Made by a program: the position numbers and the translations under genes | Notes under the pieces: generated by a model | What the model was told of the DNA's origin: nothing | Databases searched by the model: none | What the model saw: only the letters and a program-made list of their open reading frames with translations | Assembly: GCF_001514265.1 (NCBI RefSeq) | Contig: NZ_KQ948988.1 | Coordinates: forward strand, 627,395 to 691,394 | Source: Streptomyces resistomycificus | GTDB lineage: Bacteria > Actinomycetota > Actinomycetes > Streptomycetales > Streptomycetaceae | Length of the DNA: 64,000 bases | Reading direction: 5' to 3' | Part shown: positions 41,971 to 49,957 of the stretch, in pieces | How positions within the stretch are numbered: the first letter of the stretch is position 1 | How the letters are laid out: each line of letters opens with the position of its first letter

Positions 41971-42873
41971 ATGGCGCACGAGCACACAGGCGAGCACGCA
42001 TCCGAGCACGCACCCCACCACCACGGGCACACCGACATCGACTGGAACGAGATGGCCCCCCTGCTGGAGAGCCAGGCGGAGCTGTTCACGCCCCTGTACG
42101 AGCGGGCCCTGGCGTGGCTCGGACACAAGCAGACCGAGCCGGGACTGATCGTCGACGCGGGCAGCGGACCCGGCGTGGTGTCCTGTCTGCTCGCCGACGC
42201 CTTCCCCGGCGCCCGCGTCGTCGCCGTCGACGGCACCGAACCGCTCCTCGAACGGGCCCGCGCCCGGGCCGCCCGGCTCGGAGTCGCCGACCGTTTCGAC
42301 ACCCTCGCCGGTGAACTGCCCGGCGTACTCGACGACTTGGACTACCCGGCCGACCTGCTCTGGGCCAGCCGGAGCCTGCACCACCTCGGGGACCAGCGGG
42401 CCGCCCTCGCCGCCTTCGCGGCCCGTCTGACGCCCGGTGGCACCCTCGCGCTCCTGGAGGGCGGCCTGCCGGCCCGCTTCCTGCCCCGTGACATCGGCAT
42501 CGGCCGCCCAGGACTGCAGGCGCGCCTGGACGCGCTGGAGGAGGAGTGGTTCGCGAGCATGCGCGCCGACCTGCCCGGCGCCGTCGCCGAGACCGAGGAC
42601 TGGCCGGCGCTGATGACCGCCGCGGGTCTGCGGCCGACCGGCACCCGCAGCTTCCTGCTCGACCTGCCCGCACCGACCACGGACCGCGCCCGGGCCCACG
42701 CCGCGGCCACCCTCGGGCGCCTGCGCGAGGGCTTCGGCGACCGCCTCGACGCCACCGACCGCGACACGCTCGACCGGCTCCTGGACCCCGGGGACCCGGC
42801 GAGCGTGCACCGGCGGCCCGATGCCTTCGTGCTGGCGGCGCACACCGTGTACACCGCCGTGCGGACGGGATGA
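41971..42873 (+). CDS. SAM-dependent methyltransferase with His-rich N-terminus
   Basis: The 300-residue protein starts with HEHTGEHASEHAPHHHGHTD, a His/Glu-rich stretch fit to bind metal ions, then a class I methyltransferase domain: LIVDAGSGPGVVSCLLADAFPGARVVAVDGTEPLLERARARA, DLLWASRSLHHLGDQ and ARLTPGGTLALLEGG. A C-terminal helical region follows. The substrate is not evident. ATG was chosen because it begins the His-rich region directly; an upstream in-frame start adds 20 residues but no ribosome site. It is separated from the GH6 gene by a strong terminator. Confidence 0.85.
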   Translation: MAHEHTGEHASEHAPHHHGHTDIDWNEMAPLLESQAELFTPLYERALAWLGHKQTEPGLIVDAGSGPGVVSCLLADAFPGARVVAVDGTEPLLERARARAARLGVADRFDTLAGELPGVLDDLDYPADLLWASRSLHHLGDQRAALAAFAARLTPGGTLALLEGGLPARFLPRDIGIGRPGLQARLDALEEEWFASMRADLPGAVAETEDWPALMTAAGLRPTGTRSFLLDLPAPTTDRARAHAAATLGRLREGFGDRLDATDRDTLDRLLDPGDPASVHRRPDAFVLAAHTVYTAVRTG

Positions 42874-43091
42874 CGCCGGCCCGGGCCGGTCAGCAGTGGC
42901 CCGGCCGGGTGCGGAGCGTGGGTCGTGCGCCCTGGACGTTCCGCGTGCGGCAGACACGAAGTGCGTGGCGAGCACCCGCCGCTTGACCGCCTCCCGCGCG
43001 AACCGGTCATCACCGAGGCGCGGTGGCACCGCTACTTCCCCTCGGCCGCCCACCGGAGCACCTGCCCGCCCTGACCGCGGCCCCGCACCCC

Positions 43092-43122
43092 TTGACTTCG
43101 AGAGCGCTTCAAGTGATGGACT
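43092..43122 (+). promoter_or_regulatory. MerR-type promoter (TTGACT-N19-TGGACT with dyad in spacer)
   Basis: The -35 and -10 elements are 19 nt apart, longer than normal, and the spacer holds the dyad ACTTCGAGAG/CGCTTCAAGT (7 of 10 positions symmetric). A 19-bp spacer with an internal dyad is the signature of promoters activated by MerR-family regulators. No merR gene is near. Confidence 0.62.
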
Positions 43123-43155
43123 CCGCGCTGTCCGCACAGATCACAGGGGGTATCC

Positions 43156-43860
43156 ATGACCACCGACTCTCCGGTCACGCTCATCACCGGCGGCGCCAGC
43201 GGCATCGGCGCCGCGGTCGCCAGGCGGCTGCTCGACGGCGGCGGGCGCGTCGCCGTCACCGGCCGCGGTGAGGCACGGCTGAAGGCCTTCGCCGAGGAAC
43301 TCGGGCGGCCCGAAGGCCTGTTGACGCTCACCGGCAACGCGGCCGAGTACGACAGCGTGCGGTCGGCCGTCGACCGTACCCTGACAGAGTTCGGCCGACT
43401 GGACACCGTCGTCGCCAACGCCGGCTTCGCCACCCACGACTCCGTCGCGGACGGAGACCCCGCCGGATGGACCGAGATGGTCCTGACCAACGTCCTCGGC
43501 CCCGCCCTGCTCGTCAGGGCCTCGATCGACGCCCTGAAGGAGACCCGCGGCCGGATCGTGCTGGTCGGCAGCGTCGCCGGGTTCGTGCCGACACCGGGCA
43601 ACATCTACGGCGCGACGAAGTGGGCGGTGACCGGGCTCGCCGAGAACACCCGCCGACAGGTGACGGAGTTCGGCGTCGGGGTCACCCTGATCGCGCCCGG
43701 ACGCGTGGAGACCCCCTTCTGGGACAGCTACGGCAGCCTGCCGCCCGGCCGTCTGCTCACCGCCGACCAGATCGCCGACTCGATCGTGTGGGCGCTGGGG
43801 CAGCCCGAGGGTGTCGACGTCAACACCGTCGTCGTCCGGCCGGTCGGGCAGCCCAACTGA
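43156..43860 (+). CDS. Short-chain dehydrogenase/reductase
   Basis: The 234-residue protein is a classical SDR: VTLITGGASGIGAAVARRLLDGGGRVAVTGR (TGxxxGxG nucleotide site), VVANAGFATHD, and the catalytic set S in GSVAGFVPTP plus IYGATKWAV (YxxxK). R rather than D after the second strand suggests NADP(H). AGGGGG is the ribosome site. It probably makes or consumes a reactive carbonyl under control of a MerR-type activator. The aldo/keto reductase gene lies 1 kb away on the other strand. Confidence 0.92.
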   Translation: MTTDSPVTLITGGASGIGAAVARRLLDGGGRVAVTGRGEARLKAFAEELGRPEGLLTLTGNAAEYDSVRSAVDRTLTEFGRLDTVVANAGFATHDSVADGDPAGWTEMVLTNVLGPALLVRASIDALKETRGRIVLVGSVAGFVPTPGNIYGATKWAVTGLAENTRRQVTEFGVGVTLIAPGRVETPFWDSYGSLPPGRLLTADQIADSIVWALGQPEGVDVNTVVVRPVGQPN

Positions 43861-43873
43861 CCCTGCGAGGACG

Positions 43874-44569
43874 TCAGTTCTCCAGGAGGAACCGCTTCGT
43901 CAGCCGCTTGCCCAGAGCCACCGCCTGCCGGTGGCTCTCGATGGGGGACACCCGGGAGTCCTTGAACAGGATGTACGTCACCTCGGCGGCCGTGCCGCCC
44001 CGGGCCGGATCCGGGTCGATGCCCAGGGACTTCGCGGCCGCGTACGAGGCCTCGCCGATGATTTGGGAGGGGCCGGTGTCGCCGACGACGGCGTACCGGA
44101 CCTTGCCGTCGTGGATCACCGCGACCACACCGCCGCCCCTGATGCCCGAGGCGGCCGGCTTCCACAGGGCGCTCGCGCCGGGCACCACGACGTACGGCAG
44201 GGTGTCGGAGCGCAGCGGCCTGCCGTCGGACTGGTGGAACGCGGTGTCGGGGTGGAACCAGGGGTCGGTCCGCTCGTTGCACTTCGCGGTGCGTCGGCCG
44301 TCGCAGTCGATGTCCATGTCGGCCTTCCAGAACACCGCGCCCTTCAGGCCGCACACGGGGATCTCGGCCCGGGTGTTCGCGTCCGTGCGGTACTTGCCGT
44401 GGGAGATCTGCGCGCAGGACGACACCTTCGCGAGCAGGCCGGCGGCGTCGACCGCGCCCTCCTGGGCCGACGTGGGACGCGGGGTGCCGGAGGCGGTCGT
44501 GGGGAGCGAGCCGGCGGCGAGCACGGCGGCCGCGGAGAGCGCGGTGAGGGTCAGTGTCCGGAGGTGCAC
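43874..44569 (-). CDS. Secreted chitosanase, GH75
   Basis: The 231-residue protein has a signal peptide (MHLRTLTLTALSAAAVLAAGSLPTTASG) and the GH75 fold: LLAKVSSCAQISHGKYRTDANTRAEIPVCGLKGAVFWKADMDIDCDGRRTAKCNERTDP, VVAVIHDGKVRYAVVGDTGPSQIIGEASYAAAKSLG. DMDIDCDG carries the catalytic aspartate. GH75 enzymes cleave chitosan. It stands alone, convergent with the SDR gene, and extends the glycan-degradation theme of the region. Confidence 0.9.
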   Translation of the reverse strand: MHLRTLTLTALSAAAVLAAGSLPTTASGTPRPTSAQEGAVDAAGLLAKVSSCAQISHGKYRTDANTRAEIPVCGLKGAVFWKADMDIDCDGRRTAKCNERTDPWFHPDTAFHQSDGRPLRSDTLPYVVVPGASALWKPAASGIRGGGVVAVIHDGKVRYAVVGDTGPSQIIGEASYAAAKSLGIDPDPARGGTAAEVTYILFKDSRVSPIESHRQAVALGKRLTKRFLLEN

Positions 44570-44684
44570 TGCGAGGGGGCCCTTCCGTAGGGAAATCCGC
44601 TAGTGGGATGTGCCTACCACGCGGGTTCGCGGCGGCCCTCCGGCGCGGCCGCGCCGGTCACCCGGGCGGGGGGTGGACACGACG

Positions 44685-44728
44685 GCGCCCCGGGCCGGTG
44701 CCACGGATGTGGTACCGGCCCGGGGCGC
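44685..44728. terminator. Hairpin after the aldo/keto reductase gene
   Basis: A 15-bp perfect stem (GCGCCCCGGGCCGGT) continues through a G-T pair into CCA/TGG. It lies directly downstream of the aldo/keto reductase stop. Confidence 0.88.
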
Positions 44729-44742
44729 GTGTCCGGGAAGGG

Positions 44743-45576
44743 TCAGGGCAGCTCGAACGTCGCCGGGTCCGGGCCCAGGCGACGGTCCTCGTTCAGCGCG
44801 CTGATCGCCGCGAGGTCCTCGGCGTCCAGGCTGAAGTCGAAGACCTCGATGTTCTCCTTGATCCGGGAGGGCGTCACGGACTTCGGGATCACGACGTTGC
44901 CGAGTTCGAGGTGCCAGCGCAGCACGACCTGGGCCGGGGTGCGCTCGTGCTTGCGGGCGATGGCGACGATCGCCGGAACCTCCAGCAGGCCCTTGCCCTG
45001 GCCGAGCGGCGACCAGGCCTCGGTGGCGATGCCCTGCTCCGCGTGGTAGTCGCGGGACGTCTGCTGCTGCAGGTGCGGGTGCAGCTCGATCTGGTTGACC
45101 GCGGGGACGACGGACGTCTCGGCGATCAGCCGCTCGAGGTGCTGGGGAAGGAAGTTGGACACGCCGACGGCGCGCACCCGGCCGTCCGCGAGGAGCTTCT
45201 CGAACGCCCGGTAGGTGTCGAGGTACTTGTCGGTGGCCGGCGCCGGCCAGTGGATCAGGTACAGATCGACGTAGTCCAGACCGAGCTTGGCCAGCGACGT
45301 GTCGAAGGCGCTCAGCGTGGAGTCGTAGCCCTGGTCGGTGTTCCAGAGCTTGGTGGTGACGAACACGTCCTCACGGGGCAGGCCGGAGGCCGCGATCGCC
45401 TTGCCGGTGCCCTCTTCGTTGCCGTAGATCGCCGCTGTGTCGATGCTGCGGTACCCGGCCTCCAGCGCGGTGGTGACCGCCTGCTCGGCCTCGTCGTCCG
45501 GCACCTGCCAGACTCCGAAGCCCAGCTGGGGCATCTCGACGCCGTTGTTGAGGATGATCGGGGGGACCTTGCTCAC
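44743..45576 (-). CDS. Aldo/keto reductase (2,5-diketo-D-gluconate reductase-like)
   Basis: The 277-residue protein is an AKR: LNNGVEMPQLGFGVWQV, GYRSIDTAAIYGNEEGTGKAI (catalytic Asp and Tyr), FVTTKLWNTDQGYD (Lys), YLIHWPAPATDKY (His), and VIPKSVTPSRIKENIEVFDF for NADPH binding. It reduces aldehydes or ketones. It starts at GTG. A palindrome lies 52 bp upstream. Confidence 0.93.
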   Translation of the reverse strand: MSKVPPIILNNGVEMPQLGFGVWQVPDDEAEQAVTTALEAGYRSIDTAAIYGNEEGTGKAIAASGLPREDVFVTTKLWNTDQGYDSTLSAFDTSLAKLGLDYVDLYLIHWPAPATDKYLDTYRAFEKLLADGRVRAVGVSNFLPQHLERLIAETSVVPAVNQIELHPHLQQQTSRDYHAEQGIATEAWSPLGQGKGLLEVPAIVAIARKHERTPAQVVLRWHLELGNVVIPKSVTPSRIKENIEVFDFSLDAEDLAAISALNEDRRLGPDPATFELP

Positions 45577-45627
45577 GAGCTCTTGATCCTTACGGTCGTT
45601 TGTCGGGTGGTTCTCCCATCGTCAACG

Positions 45628-45642
45628 ATCACGAGCCGTGAT
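45628..45642. promoter_or_regulatory. Palindrome ATCACG-AGC-CGTGAT before the aldo/keto reductase gene
   Basis: A perfect 6-bp inverted repeat with a 3-nt centre lies between the acyl-CoA ligase stop and the GTG of the aldo/keto reductase. Its size suits a homodimeric winged-helix repressor. The cognate protein is unknown. Confidence 0.5.
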
Positions 45643-45687
45643 GCATTCCTGACCGGAGAATCGGACGGAATGTACGGGTACCCGGAC

Positions 45688-47514
45688 TCATGCCCGGTAC
45701 AACGCCTCCACCTCGCTGCCGTAGGCGTTCTCGATCGCCTTGCGCTTCAGCTTCAGTGACGGGGTCAGCAGGCCGTGTTCCTCGGTGAACGGCTGGGCCA
45801 GTATCCGGAAGGTGCGGATCGACTCGGCCTGGGAGACCAGTGTGTTGGCGGCGACCACGGCCCGTCGCACCTCGGCCTCCAGGTCCGCGTCGCGCACCAA
45901 CTCCGCCGGTGCCATCCGGGGTTTGCCGCGCATGGCCAGCCAGTGCTCCACGGCCTCCTGGTCGAGCGTGACCAGGGCGGCGATGTAGGGGCGGTCGTTG
46001 CCGACGACGATGCACTGGGCGACCAGCGGATGGTCGCGCACCCGCTCCTCCAGGAGGCCGGGCGAGACGCTCTTGCCGCCGGAGGTGACGAGGATCTCCT
46101 TCTTGCGGCCGGTGATGGTGAGGTAGCCGTCCTCGTCCAGGGAGCCGAGGTCGCCGGTGGCGAGCCAGCCGTCGTGCAGGGCCTCGTCGGTGGCCTTGGG
46201 GTTGTTGAGGTAGCCCTGGAAGACGTTCTCGCCGCGCAGCCAGATCTCACCGTCGTCGGCGATGTGCACGGTCATGCCGGGGATGGCCTGCCCGACGGTG
46301 CCGTAGCGGGTGCGCTCGGGCGGGTTGGCGGTGGCGGCGGCGGTGGTCTCGGTGAGGCCGTAGCCCTCGTAGATGTGCACGCCCGCTCCCGCCCAGAACA
46401 GTCCGAGCTTGCGGTCCATCGCCGAGCCGCCCGACATGGCTTGGCGGATGCGGCCGCCCATCGCGGCGCGCACCTTGGAGTAGACGAGCTTGTCGAAGAG
46501 CTGGTGCTGCATGCGCAGGCCGGCCGAGGGGCCGGGCCCGATGCCCCAGGCCTTCGCCTCCATCGCGTCCGCGTACTTCACCGCGACGTCGACGGCCTTC
46601 TCGAACGGTCCCGACCTGCCCTCCTTCTCGGCCTTGCGGCGGGCCGCGTTGAACACCTTCTCGAAGATGTACGGCACGGCGAGGAAGAAGGTCGGCTTGA
46701 AGGCGGCCAGGTCGGGCAGCAGCGCGGCCGCGTTCAGCTGCGGCTGGTGACCGAACTTCACCTTGCCGCGGATCCCGGCGATCTGGACCATCCGCCCGAA
46801 GACGTGCGCCAGCGGCAGGAACAGCAGGGTCGCCGCCTCGTCGCCCCGTTTCGAGTGGAACACCGGCTCCCAGCGTTCGATGACGGTGTCCGCCTCGTAC
46901 ATGAAGTTGCCGTGCGAGATGACACAGCCCTTGGGCCGGCCGGTGGTGCCCGAGGTGTAGATGATCGTCGCGACCGAGTCCGGGGTGACCGCCTGCCGGT
47001 GCCGGTGCACCACCTCGTCGTCCAGGTGGGCGCCCGCGTCGTACAGCTCCTGCACCGCCCCCGAGTCCAGCTGCCACAGCCGGCGCAGCTGCGGCAGCCG
47101 GTCGATGACGGTGGCGATGGTCATCGCGTGGTCCTCGTGCTCCACGACCGCCGCGGTGCACTCGGCGTCGTAGAGCATCCAGAAGCACTGCTCGGCCGAG
47201 GAGGTCGGGTAGACCGGCACCACCTGGGCGCCGATGGACCACAGGGCGTAGTCGAAGAGGGTCCACTCGTAGCGCGTGGGAGCCATGATCGCGACCCGGT
47301 CGCCGAAACGGATGCCCTGGGCGAGCAGGCCCTTGGCGAGGGCCATCACCTCGTCGCGGAACTCGGCGGCGGTCACGTCACGCCACTGGCCGGTGTCGTC
47401 CTTGCGGCCGAGCGCGATGTGCAGCGGGTCCTCCTGCGCATGCTGGAAGACGACGTCGGCCAGACCGCCCACCGGCGGTGCCAACGCCAACGGAGGGTTG
47501 GTGAACTCGCGCAA
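45688..47514 (-). CDS. Long-chain fatty-acid CoA ligase (AMP-forming)
   Basis: The 608-residue protein is an AMP-dependent synthetase: P-loop IIYTSGTTGRPKGCVISHGNF, IYEGYGLTETTAAA, the hinge WLATGDLGSLDEDGYLTITGRKKEILVTSGGKSVSPG, and LVRDADLEAEVRRAVVAANTLVSQAESIRTF near the end. It activates long-chain fatty acids. TTG is proposed as start because it follows GGGGAGCGGGG and gives MREFTNPPLA, the usual Streptomyces N-terminus; in-frame starts further out lack a ribosome site. It has its own 350-bp upstream region. Confidence 0.9.
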   Translation of the reverse strand: MREFTNPPLALAPPVGGLADVVFQHAQEDPLHIALGRKDDTGQWRDVTAAEFRDEVMALAKGLLAQGIRFGDRVAIMAPTRYEWTLFDYALWSIGAQVVPVYPTSSAEQCFWMLYDAECTAAVVEHEDHAMTIATVIDRLPQLRRLWQLDSGAVQELYDAGAHLDDEVVHRHRQAVTPDSVATIIYTSGTTGRPKGCVISHGNFMYEADTVIERWEPVFHSKRGDEAATLLFLPLAHVFGRMVQIAGIRGKVKFGHQPQLNAAALLPDLAAFKPTFFLAVPYIFEKVFNAARRKAEKEGRSGPFEKAVDVAVKYADAMEAKAWGIGPGPSAGLRMQHQLFDKLVYSKVRAAMGGRIRQAMSGGSAMDRKLGLFWAGAGVHIYEGYGLTETTAAATANPPERTRYGTVGQAIPGMTVHIADDGEIWLRGENVFQGYLNNPKATDEALHDGWLATGDLGSLDEDGYLTITGRKKEILVTSGGKSVSPGLLEERVRDHPLVAQCIVVGNDRPYIAALVTLDQEAVEHWLAMRGKPRMAPAELVRDADLEAEVRRAVVAANTLVSQAESIRTFRILAQPFTEEHGLLTPSLKLKRKAIENAYGSEVEALYRA

Positions 47515-47868
47515 ACCCCGCTCCCCGCCTCTGGTGCAGCTCCGCTCAGCGCGGTGAAAGCTACCCCACCCCGGAGGTGGGCGGGAGGGGGGCGGAATTC
47601 GAGCAGTGCTCACGTATGCACTGGTCAGTGACGGAAAATGCGCGCACATGGGGAAGGGTCGGACAGAAAGCTGACGGTTGAGTAAGTTTCGGTGCCGTAA
47701 TCTCCACCGAATCTGTACGACCTGATTACGCCCCTCACGATGGCCGAATCACGACCGTGGAACTGGGTCGTCCGCCCTCGTCCGTGCACCCGCGGTCCTC
47801 TTCTGTCAGCGTCCGAACACCCGGATCCGTCACACGGTCACCGTCGCCGCCCGCTGTCGAGCGCCCGG
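47515..47868. other. Intergenic stretch between the acyl-CoA ligase and LysR genes
   Basis: This 354-bp gap contains A/T-richer sequence (GAGTAAGTTTCGG, GTACGACCTGATTACG) than its neighbours, likely the promoter region of the acyl-CoA ligase. No gene, terminator with a clear stem or named motif was found. Confidence 0.5.
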
Positions 47869-48732
47869 TCAGCGTCCGTGCAGACGGTCCCCGCCGGTGA
47901 GGATCGCCGTGGCCAGGGCGTCGGCCGCGCCCTGGGCGGCCGTGCGGCGGCGGCCGTGGACCACGACGAAGTCGACGCGGCCGAGTTCCGGCAGTCCCGA
48001 CCGGTCGGGGACGCGCACCAGGCCGGGCGGGATCAGCCCCCGTGAGTGGGCCATCACGCCGAGGCCCGCACGGGCCGCCGCGATCAGGCCGTTCAGGCTG
48101 CCGCTGGTGCAGGCGACGCGCCAGGACCGCCCCTGCCGCTCCAGCGCCTCCAAGGCGAGGGCCCGGGTGATGCCCGGCGGCGGGTACACGATCAACGGCA
48201 CCGGCCGGTCCGGGTCGAGGCGCAGCCGCTCCGCGCCGATCCACACCAGCTCGTCGTGGCGGACCAGCTGTCCGTGCGGGTCCTCGGGGCGCCGCTTCGC
48301 GAGGACCAGGTCCAGCTTCCCCGCCGCCAGCTGCTCGTGCAGCGTCCCCGACAGTTCGACCGTCAGCTCCAGGTCGACCTCGGGATGGTCGTGCCGGAAG
48401 CCCTCCAGGATCTCCGGCAGCCGGGTCAGCACGAAGTCCTCGGAGGCGCCGAAACGGAGCCGGCCGCGCACCCGTGTCCCCGTGAAGAACGCCGTCGCCT
48501 GCTCGTGCACGTCGAGGATCCGGCGGGCGAAGCCGAGCATCGCCTCGCCGTCCTCCGTCAGTTCCACGGAGTGGGTGTCCCGGGTGAACAGCTGCCGTCC
48601 GGCGGCTTCCTCCAGCCGCCGCACGTGCTGGCTGACGGTGGACTGGCGCAGCCCCAGTCGCCGGGCGGCCTGCGTGAAGCTCAGCGTCTGGGCCACGGTG
48701 AGGAACGTACGCAGCTGGGAGGGGTCGTACAC
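47869..48732 (-). CDS. LysR-family transcriptional regulator
   Basis: The 287-residue protein has the LysR winged helix (LRTFLTVAQTLSFTQAARRLGLRQSTVSQHVRRLEEAAGRQLFTRDTHSVELTEDGEAML) and the effector domain starting GRLRFGASEDFVLTRLPEILEGFRHDHPEVDLELTVE. It starts at GTG. It is divergent from a bile-acid:sodium-symporter-like gene, the usual arrangement for a LysR regulator and its target. Confidence 0.93.
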   Translation of the reverse strand: MYDPSQLRTFLTVAQTLSFTQAARRLGLRQSTVSQHVRRLEEAAGRQLFTRDTHSVELTEDGEAMLGFARRILDVHEQATAFFTGTRVRGRLRFGASEDFVLTRLPEILEGFRHDHPEVDLELTVELSGTLHEQLAAGKLDLVLAKRRPEDPHGQLVRHDELVWIGAERLRLDPDRPVPLIVYPPPGITRALALEALERQGRSWRVACTSGSLNGLIAAARAGLGVMAHSRGLIPPGLVRVPDRSGLPELGRVDFVVVHGRRRTAAQGAADALATAILTGGDRLHGR

Positions 48733-48743
48733 ATCGCCAGGCT

Positions 48744-48758
48744 ATCGCGGAACGTGAT
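48744..48758. promoter_or_regulatory. LysR-type box (T-N11-A, ATC-N9-GAT)
   Basis: ATCGCGGAACGTGAT contains the T-N11-A core inside a short dyad and lies 12 bp upstream of the LysR start, in the region shared with the divergent transporter gene. It is the natural autoregulation site. Confidence 0.55.
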
Positions 48759-48907
48759 GACAGTCAGAGTGGTATGCCGGATTCCCGATCGCGGCGGCAG
48801 GGAGCACGATGGAGGGGGGCCCTCCGGCCCCGGCGCGAGGGCCCCGATCCAGGGCGGGCCCGGCACCGCGACCGCACACGCGCACGACGACCAGCAAGTG
48901 GAGCACC

Positions 48908-49957
48908 GTGAAACGCCTGCGATGGCCGAGTTGGATGCCGATAGACCCGTACATCCTGCTGCTGCTCGGGACGGTGGGCCTCGCGGCTCTCCTCCCGGCC
49001 CGCGGGACGGCGGCCGACGTGGCCTCCGGCGCCTCCTCGGGCGCCATCGCCTTCCTCTTCTTCCTCTACGGCGCCCGGCTGTCCACCCGCGAGGCGCTGG
49101 ACGGACTCAAGCACTGGCGGCTCCACGTCACCGTGCTGGCCTGCACGTTCCTCGTGTTCCCGCTGCTGGGCCTGGCCGCCCGAGGGCTCGTCCCCGTCTT
49201 CCTGACGGACCCGCTCTACCAGGGCCTGCTCTTCCTCACGCTCGTCCCGTCGACCATCCAGTCCTCGATCGCCTTCACCTCGATGGCCCGCGGCAACGTG
49301 CCCGCCGCCATCTGCGCCGGCTCCTTCTCCTCCCTGGTCGGCATCGTCGTCACCCCGCTGCTGGCGGCGGCCCTGCTCGGCGGCGGCACCGGCGGGTTCT
49401 CCGCCGACTCGGTGCTGGAGATCGTCCTGCAACTGCTGGTGCCGTTCCTCGCCGGGCAGCTGCTGCGCCGCTGGATCGGCGAGTTCGTCGCCCGGCACAA
49501 GAAGGTGCTAGGCCTGGTCGACCGCGGTTCGATCCTCCTCGTCGTCTACACGGCGTTCAGCGAGGGCATGGTCCAGGGCATCTGGCACCAGGTGAGCCCG
49601 GGCCGGCTGGCCGGACTGATGGTCGTCGAGGCCGTGCTGCTGGCCGTGATGCTGACCCTGACCTGGTACGGCGCCAAGGCGCTGCGCTTCGGCCGCGAGG
49701 ACCGGATCGCGATCCAGTTCGCCGGCTCGAAGAAGTCCCTCGCCTCCGGACTGCCCATGGCGAGCGTCCTGTTCGGCGCGCACGCCTCGCTGGCCGTGCT
49801 GCCGCTGATGCTCTTCCACCAGATGCAGCTGATGGTGTGCGCGGTGATCGCCAAGCGCCGCTCGCACGACGAACCCGGCCCCGGCGAGGAGCTCAGCGCA
49901 CCGGCCTCAGCCGCAGCGTCACGAAACGCGGTCGGTACAGGGACACGTTCCGGTTGA
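48908..49957 (+). CDS. Bile acid:sodium symporter-like transporter
   Basis: The 349-residue protein has ten membrane segments: MPIDPYILLLLGTVGLAALLPARG, IAFLFFLYGARLS, VTVLACTFLVFPLLGL, LFLTLVPSTIQSSIAFTSMA (the conserved P-S-T-I-Q-S segment), and SKKSLASGLPMASVLF. It belongs to the SBF-like (YfeH) group of sodium symporters for organic anions. It starts at GTG; AGTGGAGCAC precedes it. The last 65 bp overlap the end of the convergent DUF4185 gene. It is likely regulated by the divergent LysR protein. Confidence 0.9.
   Translation: MKRLRWPSWMPIDPYILLLLGTVGLAALLPARGTAADVASGASSGAIAFLFFLYGARLSTREALDGLKHWRLHVTVLACTFLVFPLLGLAARGLVPVFLTDPLYQGLLFLTLVPSTIQSSIAFTSMARGNVPAAICAGSFSSLVGIVVTPLLAAALLGGGTGGFSADSVLEIVLQLLVPFLAGQLLRRWIGEFVARHKKVLGLVDRGSILLVVYTAFSEGMVQGIWHQVSPGRLAGLMVVEAVLLAVMLTLTWYGAKALRFGREDRIAIQFAGSKKSLASGLPMASVLFGAHASLAVLPLMLFHQMQLMVCAVIAKRRSHDEPGPGEELSAPASAAASRNAVGTGTRSG

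Noticed and set aside
42874-43090. Minus-strand frame RLGDDRFAREAVKRRVLATH as a gene remnant upstream of the SDR
   Set aside because: No start, ribosome site or recognisable family; it could be chance in GC-rich DNA.
43148-43153. GGGTAT directly before the SDR gene as a stress promoter
   Set aside because: It lies three bases before the start codon and is part of the ribosome site.
45676-45683. GGGTACCC as a stress-sigma promoter for the aldo/keto reductase gene
   Set aside because: No GNNT at a 14-16 nt spacing in that direction, and it lies too close to the end of the acyl-CoA ligase gene.
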